DNA of 64,000 nucleotides from an uncultured Bacteroidales bacterium (GTDB taxonomy: Bacteria; Bacteroidota; Bacteroidia; Bacteroidales; P3): assembly GCA_900315935.1 (NCBI GenBank), contig ONBB01000007.1, positions 50,446-114,445 on the forward strand. The letters are read 5' to 3'. The notes under the pieces are model-generated. The model searched no databases, was not told where the DNA came from, and was given only the letters and a program-made list of their open reading frames with translations. A program made the position numbers and the translations under genes. Positions 1-8,378 of this stretch are shown here, in pieces. Every line of letters begins with the position of its first letter. Within the stretch, counting starts at the first letter, position 1.

Positions 1-879
1 AGCGTGGAGGACTTCGCCAAACTGAAGGCCGAGCGCATCGGCACCTATGTCTGCTTCCAGGAGACCTACGACGAGGTGGAGTACCGCAAGTTCCACCCCG
101 CCGGCACCCCCAAGGGCGACTACCTCAACCGCCTTACCGTCATGGACCGCGCCATGGAGGGCGGCATCGACGACGTGGGCCTCGGCGTGCTGTTCGGCCT
201 GGTGGACTACCGATTCGAGATACTGGCCATCATGGAGCATGCGCGCCACCTGGAGGAGGACTTCGGCTGCGGCCCCCACACCGTCTCCTTCCCACGCATC
301 GAGCCTGCCGAGGGCACTCCTTTCTCCCTGCCGGAGAACATACCCCACCCCGTCTCCGACAAGGACTTCATGAAGATTGTGGCCATCATCCGCATCGCCA
401 TGCCCTACACGGGTATAATAATAAGTACGCGCGAGCAACCCGCCATGCGCGACCAGCTCATCAAGTACGGTGCCAGCCAGCTCAGCGCCGCCAGCGAAAC
501 CAATCCGGGCGGCTACGAGGAGGAGAACACCGGCGCACAGTTCACCCTGGGCGACCACCGCTCGCTGGATGAGGTGATCAGTGTGATGATCGACGGAGGC
601 TACATCCCCAGCTTCTGCACCGGTTGCTACCGCAAGGGGCGCGTGGGTGCCGACTTCATGGACCTGGCCAAGCCCGGCCTCATCAAGGAGTACTGCAAGC
701 CCAACGCCATGTTCACCTTCCGCGAGTACCTCGAGGACTACGCCAGCCCCGCCACCAAGGAGAAGGGTCTGCGCCTGCTGAAGGAGCTGACCCAGACATT
801 TTCGAAGGAAGAGCTCAAAAAGCGTGTCGAAGGCAACCTGTGCAAGATAGGCGACGGGCAGCGGGATCTCTACTTCTAG
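1..879 (+). CDS. hydG: [FeFe] hydrogenase H-cluster maturase HydG, 3' part
   Basis: This is the C-terminal 290 or so residues of HydG; the reading frame is open to the left edge, so the start and the radical-SAM CxxxCxxC motif lie outside the window. HydG is a radical SAM tyrosine lyase that makes the CO and cyanide ligands of the [FeFe]-hydrogenase H-cluster in the cytoplasm. The diagnostic C-terminal cluster motif is intact: CTGC near residue 207, then 22 residues, then Cys (CX2CX22C), which binds the auxiliary [4Fe-4S] cluster. The segment ETNPGGYEEE and the ending GDGQRDLYF also fit the family. The rest of the hydrogenase machinery must lie to the left. A terminator-like hairpin follows about 135 bp downstream. 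Confidence 0.93.
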   Translation, partial: SVEDFAKLKAERIGTYVCFQETYDEVEYRKFHPAGTPKGDYLNRLTVMDRAMEGGIDDVGLGVLFGLVDYRFEILAIMEHARHLEEDFGCGPHTVSFPRIEPAEGTPFSLPENIPHPVSDKDFMKIVAIIRIAMPYTGIIISTREQPAMRDQLIKYGASQLSAASETNPGGYEEENTGAQFTLGDHRSLDEVISVMIDGGYIPSFCTGCYRKGRVGADFMDLAKPGLIKEYCKPNAMFTFREYLEDYASPATKEKGLRLLKELTQTFSKEELKKRVEGNLCKIGDGQRDLYF

Positions 880-956
880 GCGATTCGGGCGCTGATTTTT
901 CCGTTTCGGAACGAAAACGGGATGCCGAGACATAAAAAGGTTGTATTTTTGCAATC

Positions 957-1052
957 GAAATGCAGCCAGAACTGCTAGGAAAAAATTAAGTTTTCATGGT
1001 TTTGATACGGGACAGGGGTTTCCACTAGTGGGAACCCCCTCCTGTTTTTTTT
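957..1052 (+). ncRNA. Candidate small transcript between hydG and the barrel gene
   Basis: A Bacteroidota -7 element (TATTTTTG, 944-951) lies about 95 bp before a strong hairpin with a T-tract (1012-1052), with no reading frame between them. This would give a small RNA of about 95 nt. No convincing TTTG -33 box is seen at the expected distance, so it may instead be just the hydG terminator plus a chance -7 match. The rest of the 344-bp gap up to the next gene holds only the promoter at 1151-1182. Confidence 0.25.
1012..1052 (+). terminator. Rho-independent terminator
   Basis: A 9-bp stem (1015-1023 with 1030-1038, loop ACTAGT) with a further outer ACA/TGT pairing is followed by eight T residues. 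It ends transcription from hydG and/or from the -7 element at 944-951. Confidence 0.8.
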
Positions 1053-1150
1053 ATTTTTAACATTTTAGTTAAAAAGCCTTAAAATACTAGAGTTTTGAGG
1101 GGTCGAAATAGGTCTTTCAGACAGATAATTAGACACTTTGGAAAGAAAAA

Positions 1151-1182
1151 TTTGGCTAGTTTTGAAAAAGGTCGTACTTTTG
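1151..1182 (+). promoter_or_regulatory. Bacteroidota promoter of the barrel gene
   Basis: TTTG at 1151-1154 and TACTTTTG at 1175-1182, 20 bp apart, match the -33/-7 consensus of Bacteroidota. The start codon is 42 bp downstream. Confidence 0.75.
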
Positions 1183-1223
1183 CACCGTCAAATGACAAAT
1201 GTTTAACCTAAAAAAACACATTT

Positions 1224-1973
1224 ATGAAAAAAGCATTTATGTTTGTTGCTCTTGCAGCATTTACAATCGGTGCCGGCGCACAAGACGAGAAATGGTACGG
1301 TTCCAAAGAAGGCGGATTTGCCATGACTTTCAACGCCAACCCCGTCCTCAACTACGTTGGAAACATGTTCAACGGCACCACGAACAACTCATTTTCAGCG
1401 TTCGAAGGCGTTGACAGCGACGACCTTTTCGGAGGTGTCACCATCTCAGGAAAGTATTTCCTCAAAAACAACATTGCCGCTGTTGCAGGCTTTGGCTTCA
1501 ACAACAACTACAATGTGAGTAACAACTACTCCAACCCCACCGACCGTGAGACTCTCACCTCTTTTGCCCGCACTTCTACCACGGCCTTCATGGCTTTGGT
1601 GGGTTGCGAATATCGCCTGCAGGCAGGCAGACGCTTGCAGCCTATCTTTGGTGCCAACCTGGTTTATGTCCACACCAATTCCTGGAACTATAGAGAATCG
1701 ACAGAAGGCTCTACCGATGGCGACTACACCTATTATGGTGCCCCTGCCAACAAGATTGGACTGATGCTGAATGCTGGTGTTGAATACTTTATCTGCACAC
1801 AGATTTCCGTCGGCGCAAATCTTGATTTTGCCATCGCCAAGACCTGGTTCCGCAATTCTGTTGACAACAAACCCGACCCCCTCGAGACTAACTATTCAAG
1901 AGTCGCCGGCAGAGAGACCTTCATCAGCACCGGCAACTTTGGCGCCAACATCACCCTAAACTTCTACTTCTAA
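1224..1973 (+). CDS. Small outer-membrane beta-barrel protein
   Basis: A 249-residue protein with a clear signal peptide (MKKAFMFVALAAFTIGAGA, cut before QDEKW). The mature part alternates hydrophobic and polar residues in amphipathic strands (for example GGVTISGKYFLKNNIAAVAGFGF) and ends in NFYF, a C-terminal aromatic typical of BamA substrates. It looks like an OmpW/OprF-type 8-strand barrel; its ligand or role cannot be told. It has its own promoter and is closed by a strong terminator, so it is monocistronic. Codon use is noticeably less GC-rich than most of the window, as is common for highly expressed outer-membrane proteins. Confidence 0.75.
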   Translation: MKKAFMFVALAAFTIGAGAQDEKWYGSKEGGFAMTFNANPVLNYVGNMFNGTTNNSFSAFEGVDSDDLFGGVTISGKYFLKNNIAAVAGFGFNNNYNVSNNYSNPTDRETLTSFARTSTTAFMALVGCEYRLQAGRRLQPIFGANLVYVHTNSWNYRESTEGSTDGDYTYYGAPANKIGLMLNAGVEYFICTQISVGANLDFAIAKTWFRNSVDNKPDPLETNYSRVAGRETFISTGNFGANITLNFYF

Positions 1974-2000
1974 AGCATCCCCTCACTCCCAAATAAAGAC

Positions 2001-2035
2001 GAGAGACATTCACGCAATGTCTCTCATCTTTTTTG
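2001..2035 (+). terminator. Rho-independent terminator of the barrel gene
   Basis: A perfect 10-bp stem (2001-2010 with 2016-2025, loop CACGC) is followed by a T-rich tract. Confidence 0.9.
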
Positions 2036-2093
2036 TATCATGCAACTTCAGCCACAGCTTCAACTACGCTTTCTAACGTTTGAAACTTCATAA

Positions 2094-2136
2094 AACAGGA
2101 GCGGTTCCCAGATGGGAGCCGGTTCTGTTTTTTTTT
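2094..2136 (-). terminator. Terminator downstream of luxS
   Basis: Hairpin arms 2095-2109 and 2114-2128 (15 bp with one mismatch and two G-T pairs) lie directly after the luxS stop. Read on the minus strand the stem runs into TTTTA; on the plus strand it runs into a T8 tract, so it may work in both directions. Confidence 0.75.
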
Positions 2137-2629
2137 ATGCGTCGGCGAACACCTTGCCGTCGGCGAGGGTTACCTGCAGCTTGGTGTACTCGCTGTGGAA
2201 ATCGTTGCGCAGGCGGTCCAGGTAGCGGCGCGCCTCCCAGTGGCACATGGGCAGGTCGTGCAGGAGGCAGTTGCCGCAGGTTTCGGGCGTGGTGGCCGGC
2301 ACCTCGGTCTGGGCGAGCACCCACTCGAGGCACTCCATTGTCAGCGCCCGCATGCGCTCCGCGTCGTAGCTGCCGGTCATGATGACGTACATGCCGGTGA
2401 GGCAGCCCATGGGGCCTACGTATACCACATCGTCTTTGGCCTGCGAGTTACGGAACCAGGTGGCCATCAGGTGCTCCAGGCTGTGCATGGCCGCCGGTGC
2501 CACGGCGGGCTCGCGGTTGGGCTCGGTGATCCGGAGGTCGAAGGTGGTGAAGCCGCGGTCGATGCGCGAGACGTAGATGCCGGGCTTGAGGCGGGTATGG
2601 TCGATGGTGAAACTTTGGATGACTTCCAT
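2135..2629 (-). CDS. luxS: S-ribosylhomocysteine lyase
   Basis: LuxS (164 residues, normal length) splits S-ribosylhomocysteine into homocysteine and DPD, the precursor of autoinducer-2. The metal-binding HxxEH motif is present (H49, E52, H53 in MHSLEHL), with the third ligand Cys118 in CGNC and the catalytic Cys76 in GPMGCLTG. The gene starts 12 bp after the stop of mtnN, whose product supplies its substrate, so the two form an activated-methyl-cycle operon. Whether AI-2 is used as a signal cannot be seen here; no receptor gene is near. Confidence 0.96.
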   Translation of the reverse strand: MEVIQSFTIDHTRLKPGIYVSRIDRGFTTFDLRITEPNREPAVAPAAMHSLEHLMATWFRNSQAKDDVVYVGPMGCLTGMYVIMTGSYDAERMRALTMECLEWVLAQTEVPATTPETCGNCLLHDLPMCHWEARRYLDRLRNDFHSEYTKLQVTLADGKVFADA

Positions 2630-2641
2630 TGCGAATCGGGT

Positions 2642-3313
2642 TTAGAGGGTTTCGAGGTATTTCTTGACGAAGTGGAACGAGCGGTCGCACATCGAGGCGA
2701 GGAACTGGTCCCACTGCAGCTGGTGGTCGGGGGTGCGGCCAGGGGTGTCGCTGATGACGCGCAGCGAGAGGAAGGGCACGCCGAGCAGGTGGCAGGTATG
2801 GGCGATGGCGGCGCTCTCCATGTCGCAGGCCAGGCCGTCGACGAAGTTGCGTTTGATGCCGTTGAGTGCCTCGCGGTCGGTGATGAACTGGTCGCCGGTG
2901 CAGATAAGGCCGGTGCGGAGCGAGGACTGGGAGGCGAGGAGGCGTTGTGTTTCGAGTGCATGGTCGAGCAGGCGCGGGTCGGCGTCGAAGCGTGCGGGCA
3001 GCCCCTGCACCTGGCCGCGACTGCAGCCGAGGCCGGTGCCGCAGTCGACATCGTGGTAGACGCACTGCGTGGCGGCCAGCACGTCCATGACGTTCACCTG
3101 TGGGTCGATGCCGCCGGCCAGGCCGGTGCTGAGGACGGCGTCGGGGTGGTGCTGCTGCACGAGGCGCATGGTGCCCACGGCGGCGTTGACCTTGCCGATG
3201 CCGCACTGCCAGAGGACTATCTCGTTGGCGCCCAGCATGCCGCTGTCGCCGCCCAGGGCATCGCGCATCTGGCGGTACTCGATGTCCATCGCTATGATGA
3301 CTCCTATCTTCAT
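2642..3313 (-). CDS. mtnN: 5'-methylthioadenosine/S-adenosylhomocysteine nucleosidase
   Basis: This 223-residue cytoplasmic enzyme hydrolyses the N-glycosidic bond of MTA and SAH. Its product S-ribosylhomocysteine feeds LuxS, encoded 12 bp downstream. The N-terminus KIGVIIAMDIE carries the catalytic Glu12; CDMESAAIAH holds the substrate Met-Glu pair and RVISDTPG the catalytic Asp. Length and motifs are normal for the family. A -7 promoter element sits about 18 bp before the start codon, giving a very short leader. Confidence 0.95.
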   Translation of the reverse strand: MKIGVIIAMDIEYRQMRDALGGDSGMLGANEIVLWQCGIGKVNAAVGTMRLVQQHHPDAVLSTGLAGGIDPQVNVMDVLAATQCVYHDVDCGTGLGCSRGQVQGLPARFDADPRLLDHALETQRLLASQSSLRTGLICTGDQFITDREALNGIKRNFVDGLACDMESAAIAHTCHLLGVPFLSLRVISDTPGRTPDHQLQWDQFLASMCDRSFHFVKKYLETL

Positions 3314-3330
3314 GGGTGTTAAGTTTTTTG

Positions 3331-3338
3331 CAAAAGTA
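3331..3338 (-). promoter_or_regulatory. -7 element of the mtnN-luxS operon
   Basis: TACTTTTG read on the minus strand matches TAnnTTTG. No clear -33 TTTG lies at the standard distance. Confidence 0.5.
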
Positions 3339-3434
3339 CAAAAAAAATGTCATTTGTGCCCCGCAGGGAAAATATTTTCACCTAACGTGCGTTATAAGAA
3401 GAAATTACATAAGAAACAAAACTGACTTCCGACG

Positions 3435-4670
3435 ATGAAACGCTGGCTCCGAGTGATAATCATATCCGTCTTTGCGGTGGCGGCGGTGAGCCTGGTGGTG
3501 ATACAGTTCTACCAGATGCGCCGCACCTTTTCCATCAACGACAATATGTTCAACGTGGGCGTAAACAATGCCATGGACGCTGTAATCAAGCAGTTGAATG
3601 GCGAGGTGATGCAGACGGCCACACACCGTCCCTCGGTGTTCAACTACCGCGAGTTGGACTCGCTGATTGTCGAGGAGTTGCTGCTCAACGGCATCGACAT
3701 ACACCCCGCCGTGGGCCTCTACGACGGCAGCCAGCGGTCGTTTCTTTACAGCTCGGACGCCCAGATGGAGGAGCGCCTCGAGGAGTCGCCCTACCGCTAC
3801 TCGTTCCACCCGATAGGCATCGTGTCGAGCAACCAGCTCTTTATCATGCTTTACTTCCCCAGCGCCGAACTCTTCCTGCAGCGCCACTCCAATATGTATG
3901 CCTATATGAGCTGGGTGCTGATACTGGTGGTGGCGGCCATGTTCTTCATTACCCTCCGCGCCTTTGCCAACCAGCGCAAACTGGACATGATGAAGACCGA
4001 GTTCATCAACAACATGACGCACGAAATCAAGACCCCGATATCCACCATCGGCCTGGCGTGCGAGATGTTGAGCGACGAGAGCGTGGCGCAGGACTCCATG
4101 TCGCGCGCCAGCTTCATCGAGATTGTCAACGACGAGAACCAGCGCATGCGGGTGCTGGTGGAGACGATGCTGCAGAGCGCCAAGATGTCGAACAAGAACT
4201 TCAAACTCAGCCCCAAAGAGGTGGATGCACACGAGATTATACACCGTGTGGCGGCCAGTTTCCGGCTGACGCTGGCCAATCGCGGCGGACACATCGATAA
4301 GCACCTCAACGCCGAGCCCCCGACGCTGGTGGCCGACGAGCTGCACCTGACCAATATGATTTACAACCTGGTGGACAACGGTATCAAGTATTCCAACGGT
4401 GCACCGCACATAGAGATCAGCACCTTGCGTGAGGGGAGCCGTTTTGTCATCAGCGTGCAGGACCACGGCGTGGGTATCGCCAAGGAGGACCAGAAGCACA
4501 TCTTCGACAAGTTCTACCGCGTCTCCACGGGCAATGTGCACGACGTGAAGGGGTTCGGCATCGGGCTTAACTACGTAGCGAGCGTGGTGCGGTTGCACCA
4601 CGCTCACATCAAGGTAGAGAGTGAACCCGGCAAGGGGTCCACGTTTACAGTTACTTTTACTTTACGATAA
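3435..4670 (+). CDS. Membrane sensor histidine kinase (orphan)
   Basis: A 411-residue two-component sensor. Transmembrane segments are at about residues 5-27 and 157-176, enclosing a periplasmic sensing domain of about 130 residues that I do not recognise. There is no evident HAMP domain. The phosphoacceptor is His196 in NNMTHEIKTP. The ATPase domain shows the N-box (NMIYNLVDNGIKYS, near 305), G1 (DHGVGIAKED, near 342) and G2 (GFGIGLNYV, near 372). No response regulator is encoded on either side, so its partner must be elsewhere. The 3' end overlaps the convergent C10 protease gene by 14 bp. Confidence 0.92.
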   Translation: MKRWLRVIIISVFAVAAVSLVVIQFYQMRRTFSINDNMFNVGVNNAMDAVIKQLNGEVMQTATHRPSVFNYRELDSLIVEELLLNGIDIHPAVGLYDGSQRSFLYSSDAQMEERLEESPYRYSFHPIGIVSSNQLFIMLYFPSAELFLQRHSNMYAYMSWVLILVVAAMFFITLRAFANQRKLDMMKTEFINNMTHEIKTPISTIGLACEMLSDESVAQDSMSRASFIEIVNDENQRMRVLVETMLQSAKMSNKNFKLSPKEVDAHEIIHRVAASFRLTLANRGGHIDKHLNAEPPTLVADELHLTNMIYNLVDNGIKYSNGAPHIEISTLREGSRFVISVQDHGVGIAKEDQKHIFDKFYRVSTGNVHDVKGFGIGLNYVASVVRLHHAHIKVESEPGKGSTFTVTFTLR

Positions 4671-6090
4671 ACTTGCCTGACGTGTTGTTGAGGCGGTAGA
4701 TGTAGATGCCGGCGGGCAGGTTGACGACGTCGATGGTGGCCTCGCCGTTGCCGGCGGGCACGTTGACCTTGGTTACCATGCGGCCGTCGATGCCATAGAT
4801 GCAGAGGTCGGCGGCGGCATCGAGGCTGTAGGGGATGGTAACGCTGACGGCGGCGGGGTTGGGATAGGCGGGCGAGAGGGTGGTGTTGTCAACCTCGCGG
4901 ATGCCAACTAGAAAGCGGTTCGAGTCGTCGGGGGGGGTCAGGCCGAGAAGGATGCTCTGATTCACATTGAAGTTGTAGCCTTGGGCGCGCATACTGTTGC
5001 TAACCAGGTTGTAGTAACCGTTGCCGTAGCGGGTGCCGCCCCAGCCCCAGTTCATGAAGTACATGTCCTGGTTTTCAACGCGGTATCCAGCGCAGAGCCA
5101 AGCGTGGCCGGCAGCATCGGAACCACCGTCCACGGACGAGGCTCCGGTCATGTAGATGGGGTTTTTCTTGAGCAGTTCCTGACGGATGGTACTGACGAAC
5201 TGTTCTCCACCCGCGCTGGCACGGTCGTAGTAGTCGCTCTCATTGTATTTGAAGATGTTCTTCATGGCGGTTTTGGCCTCGTAGTTGTTCGATCCGCTGC
5301 CGTCGGGATGGTATTTCATTTTGACACCTACACCCATGGCATAGCAGAGTTTGGCCACCTCGCGGATTTGTTCGTCGGAGGCACCGTCCAGGCCGTTGGG
5401 CATGAGGTCGTAGTTGAACGAGATGGTGTCGTAGCGCAGGCGGATGTTGACGCCGTTGCACATGTAGGTGCGGCTGCCTTTGGGCTGGATGGGGTAGCGG
5501 TAGTAGTGGCACATCTGCGCGAGGGCGGTTGCGACGCAGCCGGTAACGGAGGTGCGGCCGTCGACCACGGGGCAGTAGAGGTTGTACGTGGGGGTGCGAG
5601 TGTCGCCCTGGTCCCAGTACTCGTCCATGAGGATTATTGACTGGTCCTTGGCCTGCGGCTTGCCGCTGGTCATGAGGTTCCATTCGGGGCTGTCGGGCAG
5701 GTCCTGCTCGATGTCAAGCTTCTGGATGTTGCTTACCTCGCGGGCGTAGCTCTCAAGGAACCACATCATGTTGGCGGGCAGGTTGTCGGCATCGAGGGTG
5801 CCGGTGGGCGAATAGGCCATGACGGGGTCGATAACGCTGGAGGCGGCGAGGATAATCCAGCCGTCCTTGCTGGCGTTGAAGAAGTAGGCTGCGGGAATGC
5901 CGAGGTCGGCATTGTCGATTTTGCGGACGAGAATCATGTCGTTCGCCGTGAGGTTTTCATGGTTGGAATTGTTCCTCAGGTAGTAGGCGGCCGCTGCTTT
6001 TGCCTGGTCGGCGGTGAGGTTGTCGGCCTTGGCGCTGCCGGGCATGAGTGCTGCGGCAGCCACTAGGAATGAGATGATTACTTTTTTCAT
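4657..6090 (-). CDS. Secreted C10 family cysteine protease with T9SS tail
   Basis: A 477-residue streptopain-type (SpeB-like) protease. In order: signal peptide (residues 1-22), a Spi-like propeptide, then the catalytic domain with the nucleophile Cys in TSVTGCVATALAQ and the catalytic His in AAGHAWLCAGY, followed by MNWGWGG. The last 75 residues (from AYPNPAAVSVTIPYS to GKFIVK) are a type A Por secretion tail, so the protein should be exported by the type IX system and cleaved or anchored at the surface. A consensus promoter precedes it. Substrate is unknown; homologues degrade host or environmental proteins. Confidence 0.9.
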   Translation of the reverse strand: MKKVIISFLVAAAALMPGSAKADNLTADQAKAAAAYYLRNNSNHENLTANDMILVRKIDNADLGIPAAYFFNASKDGWIILAASSVIDPVMAYSPTGTLDADNLPANMMWFLESYAREVSNIQKLDIEQDLPDSPEWNLMTSGKPQAKDQSIILMDEYWDQGDTRTPTYNLYCPVVDGRTSVTGCVATALAQMCHYYRYPIQPKGSRTYMCNGVNIRLRYDTISFNYDLMPNGLDGASDEQIREVAKLCYAMGVGVKMKYHPDGSGSNNYEAKTAMKNIFKYNESDYYDRASAGGEQFVSTIRQELLKKNPIYMTGASSVDGGSDAAGHAWLCAGYRVENQDMYFMNWGWGGTRYGNGYYNLVSNSMRAQGYNFNVNQSILLGLTPPDDSNRFLVGIREVDNTTLSPAYPNPAAVSVTIPYSLDAAADLCIYGIDGRMVTKVNVPAGNGEATIDVVNLPAGIYIYRLNNTSGKFIVK

Positions 6091-6130
6091 TATGTTTGTT
6101 ATTACTATTTATTCGTTTTTTTTGGCGGTG

Positions 6131-6162
6131 CAAAATTACAACTTTTCCGCGATGTGGCCAAA
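6131..6162 (-). promoter_or_regulatory. Bacteroidota promoter of the C10 protease
   Basis: On the minus strand TTTG (6162-6159) and TAATTTTG (6138-6131) are 20 bp apart. The start codon is about 40 bp downstream. Confidence 0.8.
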
Positions 6163-6179
6163 AAAAAGTTTGCACCGCT

Positions 6180-6370
6180 GTAATTTGGTATCCGAAAGCA
6201 CCCGTTTCTTGCTCCGGCGGGGTGGAAAAAAGTGCTGTCGTTTTTCTGCAAAAAGTCCAAAAACGGCCCTAAATGGCCAATCTGCAACATGCAGTGAAAC
6301 AGTGTTTTGGGGGTATCCTCTTCTTCCCCTCTTCTTCCTCTCTTCGGGAAGGGCAGGGGAGGGGGTGAAA
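6180..6370 (-). repeat. Intergenic purine-core repeat, copy A
   Basis: Read on the minus strand: a C-rich arm, then an all-purine core (plus-strand pyrimidines at about 6317-6346), then a variable part, then a T-rich end. The same order is seen at 14165-14312, 38095-38230, 44683-44815 and 57100-57235. It fills most of the 335-bp gap between the C10 protease promoter and the rplI terminator. Confidence 0.7.
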
Positions 6371-6373
6371 GAA

Positions 6374-6403
6374 GAGCGCCGTCCCCGGCTGGGGGCGGCG
6401 CTC
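6374..6403 (-). terminator. Terminator of the rpsF-rpsR-rplI operon
   Basis: A 13-bp stem (6374-6386 with 6391-6403, loop GGCT, one G-T pair) follows the rplI stop. The T-tract on the minus strand is weak (TCTTTC). Confidence 0.7.
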
Positions 6404-6425
6404 ACGGTGTGGGTCAGGGCGGAAT

Positions 6426-6869
6426 TTATTCGGCCACGACTTCGATGTTGAGCTCGGCCTTGATGTCTTTGTAGACGTTGACCTTGGCGGCGTAGGTGCC
6501 GACGGTCTTGATGGCCTCGACGACGATGTTCTTGCGGTCCACATCGTAGTTGTGCTGCTCCTTCAGAGCCTCGGCAACCATGATGTTGTTGATGCCGCCG
6601 AAGAGCTGGCCGTTTTCGCCGACCTTGGCGATGATTTTGACGGTCTTGCCGTTGAGGGCGGCCTGCTGGGTCTCGGCGTTCTTGCGGAGGGCTTCCTCCT
6701 TGTGGGCGCGCTGGCGCAGGTTCTCGGCGTGGATCTTCTTGTTGACGGCGGTGGCGATGATGGCCATGCCCTGGGGAAGAAGGTAGTTGTTGGCGTAGCC
6801 GTTCTTCACGTTGACGATTTCGTCCTTGTAGCCGAGGTTGGCCACATCTTGCTTGAGTATGATTTCCAT
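6426..6869 (-). CDS. rplI: 50S ribosomal protein L9
   Basis: A 147-residue L9, with the typical N-terminal domain (MEIILKQDVANLGYKDEIVNVKNGY, followed by NYLLPQGMA) that binds 23S rRNA, a long linking helix, and a C-terminal domain ending in NIEVVAE. It is the last gene of the rpsF-rpsR-rplI operon, 19 bp after rpsR, and is followed by a GC-rich hairpin terminator. Confidence 0.97.
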   Translation of the reverse strand: MEIILKQDVANLGYKDEIVNVKNGYANNYLLPQGMAIIATAVNKKIHAENLRQRAHKEEALRKNAETQQAALNGKTVKIIAKVGENGQLFGGINNIMVAEALKEQHNYDVDRKNIVVEAIKTVGTYAAKVNVYKDIKAELNIEVVAE

Positions 6870-6888
6870 CTGTTCTTCCTCCTAATGT

Positions 6889-7155
6889 TTATTTGAGACA
6901 ATCGGCGACGTAGGGCATCAGGGCGATATGGCGGGCGCGCTTGATGGCCTGGGAGACTTTCTTCTGGTACTTGTTCGAGGTGCCGGTGATGCGGCGGGGC
7001 AGGATTTTGCCCTGCTCGTTGACGAACTTCAGCAGGAAGTCGGCGTCTTTATAGTCGATATACTTGATGCCGAGCTTTTTGAAGCGGCAGTATTTCTTAC
7101 GCTGGGTTTCCACAGCGATGGGGGTCAGGTATTTGATTTCGCTTTCGTTAGCCAT
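6889..7155 (-). CDS. rpsR: 30S ribosomal protein S18
   Basis: An 88-residue S18 with the conserved [10 protein letters not shown] and [25 protein letters not shown] segments; it pairs with S6 on the 30S platform. The gene lies between rpsF and rplI, as in most bacteria. Its translation start is odd: four 8-bp tandem units (7155-7186) occupy the whole initiation region and run into the ATG. Confidence 0.97.
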   Translation of the reverse strand: MANESEIKYLTPIAVETQRKKYCRFKKLGIKYIDYKDADFLLKFVNEQGKILPRRITGTSNKYQKKVSQAIKRARHIALMPYVADCLK

Positions 7156-7186
7156 ACTACTTTACTACTTTACTACTTTACTACTT
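7155..7186 (-). repeat. Tandem 8-bp array (4 units) at the rpsR start
   Basis: Four exact copies of TACTACTT (plus strand) end at the first base of the rpsR start codon, where a ribosome-binding region would lie. Confidence 0.95.
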
Positions 7187-7194
7187 AATTTAAT

Positions 7195-7560
7195 TTACGC
7201 TTCGGCGGGAGCTTCGGCGGCGGGAGCCTCTTTCTTGGCGTTACGCTTCTTCTCGTTGTAGGCCACGGCGTGCTTGTCGAGGCTGACGGTGAGGAAGCGG
7301 AGCAGACGCTCGTCGCGCTTGTAGGCAATCTCGAGGTCGTTGATGACGCTACCCTCGGCCTTGAACTCAATCAGATAGTAGAAGCCGGTGGTCTTCTTGC
7401 GGATAGGATAGGCGAGCTTGCGCATGCCCCAGTTGTTCTCGTACACGATTTCGGCACCTTTGGAGGTGAGCAGGTCGGTGTACTTCTTGACCGTTTCCTT
7501 CATCTGTTCTTCAGACAAAACGGGAGTGGCAATGAAAACGGTTTCGTACTGTTTTACCAT
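7195..7560 (-). CDS. rpsF: 30S ribosomal protein S6
   Basis: A 121-residue S6 ([18 protein letters not shown] at the N-terminus, [21 protein letters not shown] in the core). It ends in an Ala/Pro/Glu-rich tail, common in Bacteroidota. It is the first gene of the S6-S18-L9 operon. The upstream region is AT-rich; I do not see a clean -33/-7 pair in it. The tRNA operon terminator lies about 50 bp upstream. Confidence 0.96.
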   Translation of the reverse strand: MVKQYETVFIATPVLSEEQMKETVKKYTDLLTSKGAEIVYENNWGMRKLAYPIRKKTTGFYYLIEFKAEGSVINDLEIAYKRDERLLRFLTVSLDKHAVAYNEKKRNAKKEAPAAEAPAEA

Positions 7561-7612
7561 TTTGTTTGTTGTTTGTGTTGTTATTTGTTAATATGTATTA
7601 TTCATAAAAAGA

Positions 7613-7639
7613 AAAAGACAGGCGCATGTCCTGTCTTTT
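7613..7639 (-). terminator. Terminator of the tRNA operon
   Basis: A perfect 10-bp stem (7613-7622 with 7630-7639), flanked by A and T runs, lies just after the last tRNA gene and before rpsF. Confidence 0.85.
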
Positions 7640-7653
7640 CGTGTTTTTGTTTG

Positions 7654-7726
<73 letters not shown>

Positions 7727-7748
7727 TTGCGGTGGAACGGCGGTTGTG

Positions 7749-7822
7749 TCGGGGTGAGAAGACTCGAACTTCCGGCCTCCACGTCCCGAACGTGGCGCGC
7801 TAGCCAACTGCGCTACACCCCG
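7749..7822 (-). tRNA. tRNA-Pro(CGG)
   Basis: Acceptor CGGGGTG/CACCCCG, discriminator A, anticodon loop TTCGGGA (anticodon CGG), T-arm with AGTTCGAGTCT. Confidence 0.95.
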
Positions 7823-7830
7823 CGATGTTG

Positions 7831-7903
7831 TGTCCTGGCAGGGACTCGAACCCTGGACCCATTGATTAAGAGTCAATTGCTCTACCAACTGAGCTACCAA
7901 GAC
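7831..7903 (-). tRNA. tRNA-Lys(CTT)
   Basis: Acceptor GTCTTGG/CCAGGAC (one G-T pair), anticodon loop CTCTTAA (anticodon CTT), T-arm GGGTTCGAGTCCC. Confidence 0.95.
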
Positions 7904-8025
7904 AATTACTCTCGCATCTGTGTTTCAGCAACGTGCATCGGCCGCGACCCGTGTGGGCGTTGGCGTTGTTTTTTGGACATGGGCTTTGCCGCTGCTGCAG
8001 CATTTCAAATCACTCTTTTTTTTGG

Positions 8026-8098
<73 letters not shown>

Positions 8099-8103
8099 AT
8101 GTT

Positions 8104-8189
8104 TGGTACTCCGGGTGGGACTTGAACCCACACGCCCTTGCGGGCAAGGGATTTTAAGTCCCTCGTGTCTACCATTCCACCACCAGAGC
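8104..8189 (-). tRNA. tRNA-Leu(TAA)
   Basis: A class II tRNA with long variable arm: acceptor GCTCTGG pairing with CCGGAGT (G-T closing pair), anticodon loop CTTAAAA (anticodon TAA). The CCA end is encoded (8104-8106), unlike the other tRNAs here. Confidence 0.93.
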
Positions 8190-8217
8190 CTTTCTCTCTG
8201 ATTTAGGAGACCAGTGG

Positions 8218-8290
<73 letters not shown>

Positions 8291-8340
8291 ATCGCTTGCG
8301 TTCACTATTTCAAGCTACTCTTTTGCCGTGAAAGCGGGTG

Positions 8341-8371
8341 CAAAAGTACGAACATTTTTAAAACTGACAAA
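8341..8371 (-). promoter_or_regulatory. Promoter of the tRNA operon
   Basis: Minus-strand TTTG (8371-8368) and TACTTTTG (8348-8341), 19 bp apart, lie just after the mutS stop. Confidence 0.8.
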
Positions 8372-8378
8372 ATATTTT

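Noticed and set aside
4657-4670. The 14-bp overlap of the sensor kinase and C10 protease genes
   Set aside because: Both C-termini are complete and normal; short convergent overlaps are common in compact genomes.
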